Source: Pseudorhodobacter sp. MZDSW-24AT (GTDB lineage Bacteria; Pseudomonadota; Alphaproteobacteria; Rhodobacterales; Rhodobacteraceae). Taken from it: 64,000 bases of DNA. The notes under the pieces are model-generated. The model worked only from the letters and a program-made list of their open reading frames with translations. It did not search any database and was not told the origin of the DNA. Position numbers and translations under genes: made by a program. Location: positions 1 to 64,000 of the forward strand of contig NZ_PGOI01000001.1 of assembly GCF_002794355.1 (NCBI RefSeq). Direction: 5' to 3'. Positions within the stretch are counted from its first letter, which is position 1. Each line of letters starts with the position of its first letter. Positions 52,637 to 62,252 of this stretch are shown here, piece after piece.

Positions 52637-53929
52637 TCAAGCCGACGGTGGCAAACTTTCGCGCAAAGCCGCGTGCAACTGCTCAAGGCGCCGCAGATCC
52701 TCCGCATAAAGATCCGTCTTGCGCGCTTCGGCCAAGGCGCGGTCAGATAGCCGCAGTGCGGCGTTTCCGAACTGCGCGGGGTCGGTCTGGGCGAGCGCGG
52801 CCAAAAGTTTCTGAAGCCGCAACTGCACCGAAATGACACCAGCGCCATCACGGGCCACACCGGCAAAGGCGTCTTCCAACAAGTCCTGCATTTCCAATCC
52901 GGGCACGGAAACCAGCGGATATTCCGCCTCTGCCGCAGTCCCGCGCTGTGTCCACAGATCCAAGATCTTGAATTGTCGACCTAAAACATCCAGCGCCGTT
53001 CCCGGATCATTCACCGCCGGAGACAGTGCGCGCTCCGCAATCTCGGACAAGACCGAAAGTCCAAAACGGGGATCTTGCTCATAGGTGCGCGCCGTGCCGA
53101 TGGTAAAGGCCTGCCGCGCCCTCTCCAGCCGATCATCGCTTTCTGGACCTTGCGCAAGCTCGGGTGCCAGCCATGCCAGCAGCCGCTTGCGATGGACAAA
53201 GCTGCCCGGAACCAGATCCAACCGGATCACCGGCCCGATGGGCGCGCCTTTGATTTCGGACCCGAGCTTTTGCAGCGCAGGCATATCGACATGGCACAGA
53301 TATCCTGACTTTTCTGGGTAGATTGGCACCCATCCTTGGACCGGTCCCTGCGGCGGCACCCCTCCCAGGTAAGGTGCCGCCACCCGCGCCTTCATCGCTT
53401 CGGCAGCCGCCGTTTCAACCCGGCTGACTGTGTCGATCAGCCTGCCAAAGTTGGTCAGGTGCGTGATCCAGCGGACAAGGGCAATGACCACCGCAAGCGT
53501 CACCCACATCGTGGCAAAAAACAACACGACTCGCCCGGCAGCATCGAAAACACCGCTGCGGATGCCGATAAGCGCGAACAAGGAAAACAGGAACGCACCT
53601 AGAAACGTGGCCAGCACCATCTGTGAGGTGACGTCCTCTTTCAGCAAAGACACCGCACGCGGCGTTCCGGACACGGATGCAGCGTTATAGGCTGTCAGCA
53701 TGATAGAGACTGAGAACGTGGTCACGGCCAACATCGACGAGGCAAGGATGCTCAGGATGCTCTCAATCGATTCGGCAGCTTCGATCTCGGCAAGCCAGTC
53801 CGGCAAGAGCGGCGACACCAGCGGCGTTAGCACCACCACCGCAACGCCTGCCAAGGCGAAGGCCGATGTCCTGACCCACAGCTTGCGCCAGACGCGGCGC
53901 AATTCGAACATGAACCGTGTGCCAATCAT
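52637..53929 (-). CDS. DUF2254-family membrane protein
   Basis: A 430-aa protein with four membrane helices in the first half (FALAGVAVVVLTPLVSPLLPD, ILASSMLAVTTFSVSIMLTAYN, LATFLGAFLFSLFALIGI, VLFFATMWVTLAVVIALV) and a soluble domain (HVDMPALQKLGSEI; ALSPAVNDPGTALD is a family hallmark). The start at 53929 (MIGTRFMFELRR) avoids a long non-protein-like extension over the M48 gene end. Function unknown. Confidence 0.88.
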   Translation of the reverse strand: MIGTRFMFELRRVWRKLWVRTSAFALAGVAVVVLTPLVSPLLPDWLAEIEAAESIESILSILASSMLAVTTFSVSIMLTAYNAASVSGTPRAVSLLKEDVTSQMVLATFLGAFLFSLFALIGIRSGVFDAAGRVVLFFATMWVTLAVVIALVRWITHLTNFGRLIDTVSRVETAAAEAMKARVAAPYLGGVPPQGPVQGWVPIYPEKSGYLCHVDMPALQKLGSEIKGAPIGPVIRLDLVPGSFVHRKRLLAWLAPELAQGPESDDRLERARQAFTIGTARTYEQDPRFGLSVLSEIAERALSPAVNDPGTALDVLGRQFKILDLWTQRGTAAEAEYPLVSVPGLEMQDLLEDAFAGVARDGAGVISVQLRLQKLLAALAQTDPAQFGNAALRLSDRALAEARKTDLYAEDLRRLEQLHAALRESLPPSA

Positions 53930-54005
53930 CTGCGCGCGCCCCTCGCCTGCCCTCGTCACGCTTGACTGAGCAGAGATAAGCCCCGGATGCAATGACACAA
54001 GCGGA

Positions 54006-54746
54006 TCAGCGCAGGCCGGCCACGACGCGCCGCACAATCTCCTTGCGCTGTGCGTTTGGCGGGTGGCTTCCCAAGAACTCATCGCCCGGGTCCGGCAATC
54101 GGTCAAAGAAGGCCGAACCCCGCACTGGATCGAAACCCGACCGGAAGGCGATCTCGGCCCCCAGCGCATCGGCCTCAAGCTCGAACTCGCGCGCATAGGT
54201 CCGGGCCCCCATGTTGGCCCCCATCTGCTGCGCCGCACGCACGGCGTCAGGCGGGGCGCCAGAGGCCTGTGCCAAAACGCCTGCCAGCACCGCCCCCGTC
54301 ACCGCAGTGCGCTGCACTTGAGGAATATGCCCTGCGATGTGATGCGCCGTCTCGTGGCCCACCACAAAGGCGATCTCATCCGCGTTGCGCGCATCCGCAA
54401 TCAGCGCAAGGGTAAAGCCCACAATCGGGCGGCCGTTTCGATCGAGGGTCTGAAAGGCATTTGGGGGCTGGCCCGGGCGGTCATCGACGACGATCTGGAA
54501 GTCACAATTGCTGCGCGGGTTGCGTTCCCGGCACATCGCTTCGGCCACCGGCTCAACCCGGTTCACCACGGCCACAAAATTGCGCGCAGCCTGCTCAGGC
54601 GGCAATACCCCTTCGAAGGCGGGCGCCGCGGGCACTGGCAGCGGCGTGGGGGAAACGACCGCCCCGCCTGCCGGGTAAGCGACTGGCTGGCAGGCTGCCA
54701 GCAAAGCGGCAACGCCGATCGCCAAAGCCAATCTTTGAATGCCCAT
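54006..54746 (-). CDS. M48-family metalloprotease, lipoprotein
   Basis: A 246-aa exported peptidase. A lipoprotein signal (MGIQRLALAIGVAALLAAC, lipobox LAAC) sends it to the membrane. The zinc motif HETAHHIAGH and downstream glutamate region ELEADALGAEIA define M48. The C-terminus has the family's SHPPNAQR. It is relatively short, lacking TPR repeats. The start at 54746 has GAGG upstream. Probable role: cell-envelope protein quality control. Confidence 0.9.
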   Translation of the reverse strand: MGIQRLALAIGVAALLAACQPVAYPAGGAVVSPTPLPVPAAPAFEGVLPPEQAARNFVAVVNRVEPVAEAMCRERNPRSNCDFQIVVDDRPGQPPNAFQTLDRNGRPIVGFTLALIADARNADEIAFVVGHETAHHIAGHIPQVQRTAVTGAVLAGVLAQASGAPPDAVRAAQQMGANMGARTYAREFELEADALGAEIAFRSGFDPVRGSAFFDRLPDPGDEFLGSHPPNAQRKEIVRRVVAGLR

Positions 54747-54890
54747 ATCCGCCTCGTGCATGAGATTTTTGTGGCGAAGATAGCAGGTGCCTGCGCAGAC
54801 GAAAGGCCCCCCGCTTGACCTCACGCCAAGTTGCAAATCACGCCGCAATTGCCATTGCCCTCGCGGCGCCTGCAGGGCTACTCTCCCTTT

Positions 54891-55133
54891 ATGTTTACAA
54901 TCGAACACGATTTTGATGCGACCGTCATCACGCTGATTGACGAAGGGCAAGACCCGCTGGAAGAGGACGTAACCATTCTGGCATTTGAAGAATGTGTCGT
55001 TCTGGAACAGGAAGATCCGGTCTCTGGCGATGTGGTGCGCATCAGCCTGTCCATGGGCCAGCTTGCCGATCTTGCGGCAGCGCTTGATCTGCCCGAGGGC
55101 AGCTACCGGATCGAGCGTCCGTCCAAGCCCTAG
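54891..55133 (+). CDS. Conserved hypothetical acidic protein
   Basis: An 80-aa acidic protein (MFTIEHDFDATVITLIDEG..., IERPSKP at the end) with no domain I can name. The frame is GC3-biased and opposite in direction to the M48 gene, 144 bp away. I believe similar short proteins occur in Rhodobacterales, but function is unknown. Confidence 0.65.
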   Translation: MFTIEHDFDATVITLIDEGQDPLEEDVTILAFEECVVLEQEDPVSGDVVRISLSMGQLADLAAALDLPEGSYRIERPSKP

Positions 55134-55256
55134 ACCCGAGGCACGACCAATCCGGTCGCCCCGGCAAGCAGGCGCATGGTGCAGGCCAGCTGCGCGGCAG
55201 GGTGGCATTCTGCGAGCCTCGCGCTTAGCTTGGCGTCAAACCGACCGGAGCCACAG

Positions 55257-55829
55257 ATGCCAGACCCCAACCCTGCCGTTCTCGACTACCTTGCCACCCG
55301 ACGCTCGCCCGGCGCAAAGACCTTCACAGGCCCGGTGCCCGATCGTGGTCAGCTCATGCAGATCCTGACCTTGGCGACGCGGGTGCCTGACCATGGCAAG
55401 CTTGAGCCTTGGCGACTCGTCGTGCTCGAGCGGGCTGCGATGGCGCGGCTTGCCGATCTGGCAGAAAAGCGCGCACGCGCTCTGAATGGCGACGCCGAGA
55501 AGATCGAGAAAGGGCGTGGCCAGTTTGACCGCGGGCAGTTGGCTGTGGTGGTGATCTCTTCGCCGAAAGACGCCGAAAAGGTGCCTGTGGCGGAACAGGT
55601 GCTGTCCGCCGGGGCGCTGTGCATGAACATCGTGCACGCTGCAACAGCTGCGGGCTGGGGGGCGTGCTGGCTGTCGGGCTGGCCCTCGCATGATGCGCAG
55701 TTCCGGGCCTTGGCCTTTGGCTGCGCGGATCACGAGACGGTGGCGGGGATCATTCACATCGCCACTCCGGGCCCGATGGCTGCCGACCGTCCACGCCCCG
55801 ATCTGTCGCGGCTGGTAAGCTGGGGCTGA
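55257..55829 (+). CDS. Nitroreductase-family FMN oxidoreductase
   Basis: A 190-aa nitroreductase: YLATRRSP near the N-terminus (FMN phosphate contact), ATRVPDHGKLEPWRLVVLE, and GWGACWLSGWPSHD toward the C-terminus. It resembles YdjA-type short nitroreductases. FMN dependent and cytoplasmic. It lies 1 bp from the next gene, so the pair is likely co-transcribed. Confidence 0.92.
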   Translation: MPDPNPAVLDYLATRRSPGAKTFTGPVPDRGQLMQILTLATRVPDHGKLEPWRLVVLERAAMARLADLAEKRARALNGDAEKIEKGRGQFDRGQLAVVVISSPKDAEKVPVAEQVLSAGALCMNIVHAATAAGWGACWLSGWPSHDAQFRALAFGCADHETVAGIIHIATPGPMAADRPRPDLSRLVSWG

Positions 55830-55830
55830 C

Positions 55831-56523
55831 ATGATCCTTGGCGATTTTCTGAAAGCTGTCCTGCAACTGGGGGATCGGCGTTTCCGGCGGGTGATGGGGC
55901 TGGGCGTGCTTCTGACGCTGGCTCTGTTGATCGCGGTCTATGCGGGCTTTCTGGCTCTGATCCAAAGCGTCACCCCCGAGACCATCGACATCCCGTTTGT
56001 CGGCCCGGTGACAGGGTTGGAGACGCTGCTGTCTTGGGGATCGGCGGTGCTGATGATCGGGCTGTCAGTGTTCCTGATGATGCCGGTGGCCTCGGCTTTC
56101 ACCGGGCTGTTCCTTGAGGATGTGGCGCAGGCGGTTGAGGATCGGCACTACCCGAGCTTGCCGTCGGTGCCGCGCATGGCTTGGGGGGATGCGCTGGTGG
56201 ATGCGGCCAATTTCTTTGCCCTGCTGATCGCCGTCAATGCGCTGGCCCTGATCCTTTATGCCTTTGCGGGGCCGTTCGTTCCGGTGGTGTTCTGGGCGGT
56301 CAACGGGTTTTTGCTGGGGCGGGAATACTTCACCCTCGTCGCGATGCGGCGCTTGGGGCGGCAGGGGGCGAAGGCGCTGCGGGGGCGGCATGGGGGCAAG
56401 ATCTGGCTCGCGGGGATCCTGATGGCGGCACCCTTGTCGCTGCCGCTGGTCAACCTGCTGATCCCGGTCTTGGGGGCGGCAACCTTTACCCATCTGTTTC
56501 ATCGGCTGAACCGGGATGCATGA
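55831..56523 (+). CDS. EI24/CysZ-like membrane protein
   Basis: A 230-aa inner-membrane protein with about four to six hydrophobic segments and the EI24-domain pattern (DFLKAVLQLGDRRFRRVMGLG, PFVPVVFWAVNGFLLGREYFTLVAMRRLG). CysZ members transport sulfate; this one is not linked to sulfur genes, so the substrate is open. Confidence 0.88.
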   Translation: MILGDFLKAVLQLGDRRFRRVMGLGVLLTLALLIAVYAGFLALIQSVTPETIDIPFVGPVTGLETLLSWGSAVLMIGLSVFLMMPVASAFTGLFLEDVAQAVEDRHYPSLPSVPRMAWGDALVDAANFFALLIAVNALALILYAFAGPFVPVVFWAVNGFLLGREYFTLVAMRRLGRQGAKALRGRHGGKIWLAGILMAAPLSLPLVNLLIPVLGAATFTHLFHRLNRDA

Positions 56524-56726
56524 CCCTCTGTGTTACAAGACTGAAGCTACATACATCTCAATGACTTAGCCTTGCAGCTTTCAGACCTTTTTAACGAACG
56601 GGCCCGCAGGACAGACAAAAGAGCGGCTGCGCCGCAATCGTCTTGTCTCGGCTCTGGCCTGCGGCCAACCGCCTCGGCGTGAGGGGCTTTGCCCCTCGCC
56701 GCCCGAAGAGGGCGGCTCACCCCAGA

Positions 56727-56838
56727 GTATTTGGAAAAGCTGCAATTCAGACAGCGCGCAAGGCGGAGAGCGGCAAGCCTTTGCGATCGGCCGCATCCCC
56801 CTGCCCTTCATGGCCTTGCACCTTTCTGAAATACTCCC
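56727..56838. repeat. Inverted pair of the dispersed GAGTATTT intergenic element
   Basis: GAGTATTTGGAAAAGCTGCA on the plus strand is matched about 70 bp later by the reverse complement of GAGTATTTCAGAAAGGTGCA. The second copy carries the flanking CGGCGG. The same element recurs at 59120-59182. Confidence 0.7.
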
Positions 56839-56996
56839 GCCGTAGGGCCAGAGAACAGCGCCGGGATCGGCTGTGCGGTTTGATGGAGGCTGGTCTTGGG
56901 CAACGGCCGCGCTGCCACTGGCGCGTCCCTTGTGCCGGGAGGGCTGCGCGCCCGTCTGGCCGCGGCGGGATCAACCGCGGCGGCCGACGTGCAAGA

Positions 56997-57025
56997 CAAA
57001 GGCGCGCCCCCGGCAGGAGCGCGCC
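56997..57025 (-). terminator. Terminator of the acyl-CoA synthetase gene
   Basis: Minus-strand stem GGCGCGC / GCGCGCC with an 11-nt loop, followed by TTTGTC, 23 bp after the stop. Confidence 0.75.
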
Positions 57026-57047
57026 TCGACAAGCGATGGAGCGGCGG

Positions 57048-58937
57048 TCAGGCCGCCCAATCCCAAGGGTTGGTGAAGCCGCCGAGCACTTCGGTGACCT
57101 TGGCATCCTCCACCTCGCCCGATTTGGCGAGTTTGGCGACAAGGCCGCGCTTCTTGTCTTCGGCGACCATGGCCACCGTGGCGGGGATGCCAGCCTTGGC
57201 CAGCGCCTCGTTATAGACCCGGGTGATCGCCATGCGGCGCAGATCGGGTTTGAACACCTTGCCCACCGCGGTTTTCGGCACTTCAGACAGGATCTCGATA
57301 TGCTTGGGCAGCGCCGCGCGTTCATGAATGTGCTTGCCCGCGTAATCCATCAGGTCGGCCACGCTGGCAGTGGCGCCCTTGACCAGTTCGACATAGGCCG
57401 CAGGCAATTCGCCCGAATGCGCATCGGGCTGGCCGATGGCGCCCACCACCGCCACAGCGTCATGGCCCATCAGCGCCTCTTCGATGATCGCAGGGTCGAT
57501 GTTATGCCCGCCCCGGATGATCAGATCCTTGGCGCGCCCGGTGATGAAGAGATAGCCATCCGCATCGATGCGGCCCAGATCGCCGGTGCGCAGGAAGCGG
57601 CCTTCGGCAAACAGATCCTTGTTCTTGTCGACCTCGGTATAGGTGGAGCCTTCGTAGACGCCCGGATTGGCCACGCAGATTTCGCCCACCTCATCCACGG
57701 CGCATTCCCGGAAGCCTTCGGGGGTTTGCGTGAGGATGCGGACATGGGTGTAGGGGAAAGGCATGCCGACCGAGCCGATCTTCTTCACGCCATCCGGCGG
57801 GTTGATCGAGACAAGGCAGGTGCATTCGGTCAGGCCATAGCCTTCCACGATCTCGATGCCGGTTTCCTTCTTGAAGCGGTTGTAAAGCTCGATCGGCAGC
57901 GGGGAGGAGCCGGAAAACGCGCTGCGCAAGGAGGAGATGTCGGCATCGACCGGGCGCTGCATCAGCGCCGAGAGCGCGGTGGGCACCGTGATCATATAGG
58001 TGGCCTTGTAGCGGGCGATGAGCTTCCAGAAGTTGTCGAAGACGCCCTCGCCGCGATAGCCCGCCGGAGTGGGGAAGACGACATGGGCGCCCGAGGCGAT
58101 CATGCTCATCAGGATGGGATAGGCCGCGAAGACGTGGAACAGCGGCAGCGGGCACATCACCACGTCATCGGGCTTGAACAGAAGCTGCTGGCCAAGCCAG
58201 CCGTTATAGACCATGCCCGAGACCTTGTGCTGGGCCACCTTGGGCATGCCGGTGGTGCCCCCGGTGTGGAAATAGGCGGCGACACGGTCGCGGGGTTCGT
58301 CGGCAAAGGTCAGGCGGTCACTGGGCTGACGCGCGAGTTCGGCCATGAAGTTCTTGACGGTGGCGGTGTGCTTGACCGGGTTCTTCGGCCGGATCAGCGG
58401 CACGATGTATTTCTTGGCGCCCGAAAGATAGCGGACGAGATCGACTTCCAGCACGGTCTTCACCGACGGGGCGTGGCGCACGGCCTCGGCCACCTTTTGC
58501 GGCAGATCGGTCTTGGGGAAGGCCTTGAGGGTGACGACAACCTTGGCCTTGGTCTCGCGCAGGATGGCGGAGATCTGTTCGGGCTCGAGCAGCGGGTTGA
58601 TCGGGTTCACGATGCCCGCGACGGCGCCACCGATCAGGGTGACCACGGTTTCAAGGCTGTTGGGCAGCACATAGGCAACCACATCGGTCTCTCCCACACC
58701 CAGAGCACGGAACAGGTTGGCGGCTTGGGTGGTCTGGGCGTGCAACTGGGCCCAGGTCAGTGTCTCGCGCTTGGTGTCGGCACCAGAGAGCAGCTGGTAG
58801 CTCACGGCGGGGCGCGCGCCATGCGCCGCCTTGGTGGTCGACATGAATTCATGCATCGTGCGCGCCACCGGCCGGTCGGCCCATGACATTTCCGCCTCGG
58901 TCGCGGCGATGTCTGCACGCGTCACGAATTTCCCCAT
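57048..58937 (-). CDS. Acyl-CoA synthetase (AMP-forming)
   Basis: A 629-aa adenylate-forming ligase: P-loop FHTGGTTGMPK, motif GYGLTECTC, RTGDLGRIDADGYLFITGRAKD and the catalytic lysine near the C-terminus (PKTAVGKVFKPDLR). The long N-terminal part (TMHEFMSTTKAAHGARPA) and GGHNIDPAIIEEAL are typical of a fatty/aryl acyl-CoA synthetase subgroup common in alphaproteobacteria. Substrate not determined. Terminates at 56997-57025. Confidence 0.93.
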   Translation of the reverse strand: MGKFVTRADIAATEAEMSWADRPVARTMHEFMSTTKAAHGARPAVSYQLLSGADTKRETLTWAQLHAQTTQAANLFRALGVGETDVVAYVLPNSLETVVTLIGGAVAGIVNPINPLLEPEQISAILRETKAKVVVTLKAFPKTDLPQKVAEAVRHAPSVKTVLEVDLVRYLSGAKKYIVPLIRPKNPVKHTATVKNFMAELARQPSDRLTFADEPRDRVAAYFHTGGTTGMPKVAQHKVSGMVYNGWLGQQLLFKPDDVVMCPLPLFHVFAAYPILMSMIASGAHVVFPTPAGYRGEGVFDNFWKLIARYKATYMITVPTALSALMQRPVDADISSLRSAFSGSSPLPIELYNRFKKETGIEIVEGYGLTECTCLVSINPPDGVKKIGSVGMPFPYTHVRILTQTPEGFRECAVDEVGEICVANPGVYEGSTYTEVDKNKDLFAEGRFLRTGDLGRIDADGYLFITGRAKDLIIRGGHNIDPAIIEEALMGHDAVAVVGAIGQPDAHSGELPAAYVELVKGATASVADLMDYAGKHIHERAALPKHIEILSEVPKTAVGKVFKPDLRRMAITRVYNEALAKAGIPATVAMVAEDKKRGLVAKLAKSGEVEDAKVTEVLGGFTNPWDWAA

Positions 58938-59119
58938 AGCATCCTCCCTATGACCCCGTTGATGGGGGGTCTTTTATCCCTGTGCCCAGCATGTGGGCAA
59001 ATGCGGCATTTGCCAAGCCGATGGGGCGGATGAAAACGCAACGTCATGCCGGCATGGCAAGAACGGGTTTGTCTTCTGCGCCGCCTTCCCCCTGCCCTGC
59101 GGGTAGATGCCTCCGGCGG

Positions 59120-59182
59120 GAGTATTTCAGAAAGGTGCAAATCCTGCGGACGCTTTGGGATTTGCACCTTTTCCAAATACTC
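59120..59182. repeat. 63-bp near-perfect inverted repeat of the GAGTATTT element
   Basis: Two 25-nt arms, beginning GAGTATTT and ending GGTGCAAATCC, differ at three positions and flank a 13-nt loop. The left arm is preceded by CCTCCGGCGG. It lies 20 bp from the stop of the ABC exporter gene and could act as its terminator or as a REP-like mRNA end. Confidence 0.8.
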
Positions 59183-59202
59183 AAAATGCACCGCTGGTGC
59201 CG

Positions 59203-60987
59203 CTAGCGGACGGTGCCATCGGTGAACTGCAGGCGGGCAAGGCGCGCGTAGAGGCCGCCTTGGGCCACCAGATCTTCGTGCTTGCCCTGCGCCACGATGC
59301 GGCCATGATCGAAGACCACGATGCGGTCGGCGCGTTTGACGGTGGCAAGGCGATGGGCGACCACGAGGGTGGTGCGCCCCTTGGCGAGGGTTTCCACCGC
59401 CGATTGCACAAGGCGCTCGGATTCGGCGTCGAGGGCCGAGGTGGCCTCGTCCAGAAGCAGGACCGGGGCGTCGCGCAGGATGGCGCGGGCGATGGCGATG
59501 CGCTGTTTCTGCCCGCCCGAGAGCATGACGCCGCGTTCGCCCAGACCGGTGTCATAGCCTTGGGGCAGCGCGGTGATGAAATCATGCGCGGCGGCGGCGC
59601 GGGCGGCGGCTTCGACCTCAGCATCCGTGGCCTCGGGGCGGCCAAAGCGGATGTTGTCGCGGGCGGAGGCCGCGAAGATCACCGGGTCTTGCGGCACAAG
59701 CGCCAGCGCGCGGCGAAAATCGTTGCGGGTCATGGCGCGCAGGTCGACCCCATCCAGACGCACCGCGCCCTGTTGCGGATCATAAAAGCGCAGGAGAAGT
59801 TGCAGGATGGTGGTCTTGCCCGCCCCGGACGGGCCGACGAGCGCCACGGTTTCCCCCGGCTGAACATGCAGGGTTATGGTGTCGAGGGCCGAGGTTTCGG
59901 GCCGGGCCGGATAGCGGAAGGTGACGGCGTCGAAGCGGATGTCGCCGCGCACGGGTCGCGGCAGCGTGACGGGGGCGTCCGGGTCTGCCACCGGATCGGT
60001 CGCGTTGAGGAGTTCCACCAGCCGCTCGGTCGCGCCGGCGGCGCGCTGCAACTCGCCCCAGATTTCCGACAGCGCGCCGACCGAGCCTGCCACCATGATG
60101 GCATAGATCACGAACTGGATGAGCTCACCCGCGGTCATCACCCCGGCGCGCACGTCGCGCGCGCCCATCCAGAGCACGCCGACGATGCCGGTGAAGACCA
60201 GAAAGATCACGAAGATCGTCAACAGCGCGCGGGTGCCGATGCGGGTCTTGGCCGAGAGGAAGCTTTTTTCGGTGACCTCGGCGAAGGCGGCGCGGGTCTG
60301 GGGTTCATGGGTGAAGGCCTGCACGGTTTGCACCGAGGAGAGCGCTTCGGAGGCGGCGCCGGAGGAATTGGCGATCCAGTCCTGATTTTCGCGGCCCAGA
60401 TTGCGCAGGCGACGGCCCAGCACGATGATGGGCACCACCACCACCGGCACGATGAGAAGCACCAGACCTGCGAGCTTGGCCGAGGTGGCCAGCATCAGCA
60501 CCAGACCGCCGAGCAGGATCAGACTGTTGCGCAGGGCGATGGAGACGGAGGAGCCGATCAGCGACAGGATCAGCGTGGTGTCGGTGGTGATGCGGCTGAG
60601 CACCTCGCCTGTCATCAGGCGCTCGAAAAAGGCGGGCGAGAGGCCCAGCACCCGGTCGAACAGCGCGCGGCGGATGTCGGCCACCACGCGCTCGCCCAGC
60701 CGGGTGACGAGGTAGTAGCGCATCCCCGAGCCAAAGGCGAAGAGGCCCGCGATCACGATGGCGGCGCCGAAATACTGATCGAGGATCACCACATCGGCGT
60801 TGAAATTGTCGACCACGCGGCGCACCGCCAAGGGCAGGATCAGGCTGACGGCGGCAGTGAGCACTAAAGCCGCAAGCGCCAGCACCAAAAGGCGGCGGTA
60901 CGGGGTGAGAAACGGCATCAGCCCGGCAAGCGCGCCGACCCGTTTCGATGTTGCGCGGTCTTCTGTCACTGTCGGGGTGCGTGCCAT
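59203..60987 (-). CDS. ABC exporter, fused membrane and ATPase domains (MsbA/LmrA-like)
   Basis: A 594-aa half-transporter: six membrane helices (about 25-310) followed by an ATPase with Walker A GPSGAGKTT, Q-loop LVPQDPVIF, signature LSGGQKQR, Walker B LLLDEATSALD and switch His VAHRLAT. It works as a homodimer exporting lipids or drugs. Substrate is not evident; related Rhodobacterales genes are annotated as ABC transporter transmembrane ATP-binding proteins. Confidence 0.93.
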   Translation of the reverse strand: MARTPTVTEDRATSKRVGALAGLMPFLTPYRRLLVLALAALVLTAAVSLILPLAVRRVVDNFNADVVILDQYFGAAIVIAGLFAFGSGMRYYLVTRLGERVVADIRRALFDRVLGLSPAFFERLMTGEVLSRITTDTTLILSLIGSSVSIALRNSLILLGGLVLMLATSAKLAGLVLLIVPVVVVPIIVLGRRLRNLGRENQDWIANSSGAASEALSSVQTVQAFTHEPQTRAAFAEVTEKSFLSAKTRIGTRALLTIFVIFLVFTGIVGVLWMGARDVRAGVMTAGELIQFVIYAIMVAGSVGALSEIWGELQRAAGATERLVELLNATDPVADPDAPVTLPRPVRGDIRFDAVTFRYPARPETSALDTITLHVQPGETVALVGPSGAGKTTILQLLLRFYDPQQGAVRLDGVDLRAMTRNDFRRALALVPQDPVIFAASARDNIRFGRPEATDAEVEAAARAAAAHDFITALPQGYDTGLGERGVMLSGGQKQRIAIARAILRDAPVLLLDEATSALDAESERLVQSAVETLAKGRTTLVVAHRLATVKRADRIVVFDHGRIVAQGKHEDLVAQGGLYARLARLQFTDGTVR

Positions 60988-61427
60988 AACGTCCTGCCTT
61001 GTTCTGGCCCGGGTTTAGGCAACCCGGGCCATGGGGGCAAGCGCCCCGATTGCCGCGCCCCTGTGGGGCAGAGGGAAGAGGACTGCGACGGAGGCGCCCT
61101 TGGGGGGCGGGGGAGCCTCCGGCGGGGATATTTGGGCCAAGATAAAGGGCGGGCCCAGAGCGGATGAGGGGGGCGGCGCCTTAGGGGGGCGCGGTTTTGT
61201 CCGAAGGCGGGGGCCCCGCGGACCCGATGGGGCATTGCGGGCGGGGCGCGCTTGGGCTTTATCTGTGCGGCGGTGGGGACCGTGCGCGCGACGGGACGGG
61301 CGCGATCCCGACCGGGGGCGCAGGCCCCGGCGGGACGCGAGGATCGGGCGGCGGGATGGCTGGCGTTGGCATGAAGGCTTCCAAGCGGGGGCGGCAAGGC
61401 GAAGGATGTAGGCACGAGGATGCGGCG
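60988..61427. other. 440-bp GC-rich intergenic region
   Basis: Divergent promoter region for the ABC exporter (minus) and the alpha/beta hydrolase operon (plus). It includes one copy of the dispersed motif, GCCTCCGGCGGGGATATTTG, at 61111-61130. The overlapping open frames (61031-61411) are low-complexity Gly/Arg/Ala strings and not credible genes. Confidence 0.6.
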
Positions 61428-62252
61428 ATGACCCGGTTTTTCACGGCACAGGACGGGGCGCGTCTGGCCTATGACGACCAAGGCGTGGGGCTACCGCTGT
61501 TGTGCCTGTCGGGCCTGACCCGCACGATGGGGGATTTTGACTATATGCTGCCGCATCTGCCCCCTTGCCGGGTGATCCGCATGGATTACCGTGGCCGCGG
61601 GGCCAGCGACTGGACCGGGGCCGAGAGCTATACCGTGCCCATCGAGGCGCGCGATGCGCTGGATCTGCTGGACCATCTGGAGGTGGAGGCGGCGGCGGTG
61701 ATCGGCACCTCGCGCGGCGGCCTGATCGGGATGTTGCTGGCCGCCCTTGCGCCGCAGCGGCTGCGCGGGCTTTTGTTGAACGATGTCGGCCCCGAGATCC
61801 ACCGCCCCGGGCTGGAGCGCATTTTCGATTATGTCGGGCGCAATCCGGCGGCCAAGACCCATGCGGCGCTGGCGGCGGCCTTGCCCGGCGTGATGCCGGG
61901 CTTTGCCAACGTGCCCGAGAGCCGCTGGCTGGAGGAGGCGCGGCTGCATTACCGCGAGACGCCGCAGGGCTTGCGCATCACCTATGACCCGGCCTTGCGC
62001 GCGGCCTTTCTTGCCGCCTTCGACGGGCCGGAGGTGGACCTTTGGCCGCTGTTCGAGGCCTGTGCGGGCAAGCCTTTGGCGCTGTTGCGCGGCGCGAATT
62101 CTGACCTGTTGTCGGCGGCGACGGCGGATGAGATGCGGCGGCGACGGCCGGACATGATCTTTGGGGAGGTGCCGGACCGGGCGCATATCCCTTTTCTGGA
62201 TGAGCCGGAGGCCGTTGCGGTGATCCGGCGCTTTGTGGAGGCATGCGGATGA
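61428..62252 (+). CDS. Alpha/beta hydrolase
   Basis: A 274-aa alpha/beta-hydrolase: oxyanion loop LCLSGLTRTMGDF, RMDYRGRGASDW, nucleophile elbow GTSRGG, and C-terminal His in VPDRAHIPFLDEPE. The start at 61428 (MTRFFTAQDGARL) is chosen by homology; the frame extends 77 non-protein-like codons upstream. First of three coupled genes (ATGA overlap with the next). Substrate unknown. Confidence 0.9.
   Translation: MTRFFTAQDGARLAYDDQGVGLPLLCLSGLTRTMGDFDYMLPHLPPCRVIRMDYRGRGASDWTGAESYTVPIEARDALDLLDHLEVEAAAVIGTSRGGLIGMLLAALAPQRLRGLLLNDVGPEIHRPGLERIFDYVGRNPAAKTHAALAAALPGVMPGFANVPESRWLEEARLHYRETPQGLRITYDPALRAAFLAAFDGPEVDLWPLFEACAGKPLALLRGANSDLLSAATADEMRRRRPDMIFGEVPDRAHIPFLDEPEAVAVIRRFVEACG

Larger units (their letters stand above)
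56524..57047. other. 524-bp intergenic region with repeat-family copies
   Basis: No gene seen. It contains two copies of the dispersed GAGTATTT element in inverted orientation (56727-56747 and 56818-56838) and a terminator for the acyl-CoA synthetase gene (56997-57025). The remainder is GC-rich without features I can name. Confidence 0.6.

Noticed and set aside
61031-61411. 126-codon plus-strand frame in the 61-kb intergenic region
   Set aside because: Gly/Arg-rich low-complexity translation, contains the dispersed repeat motif, no ribosome site or homology.
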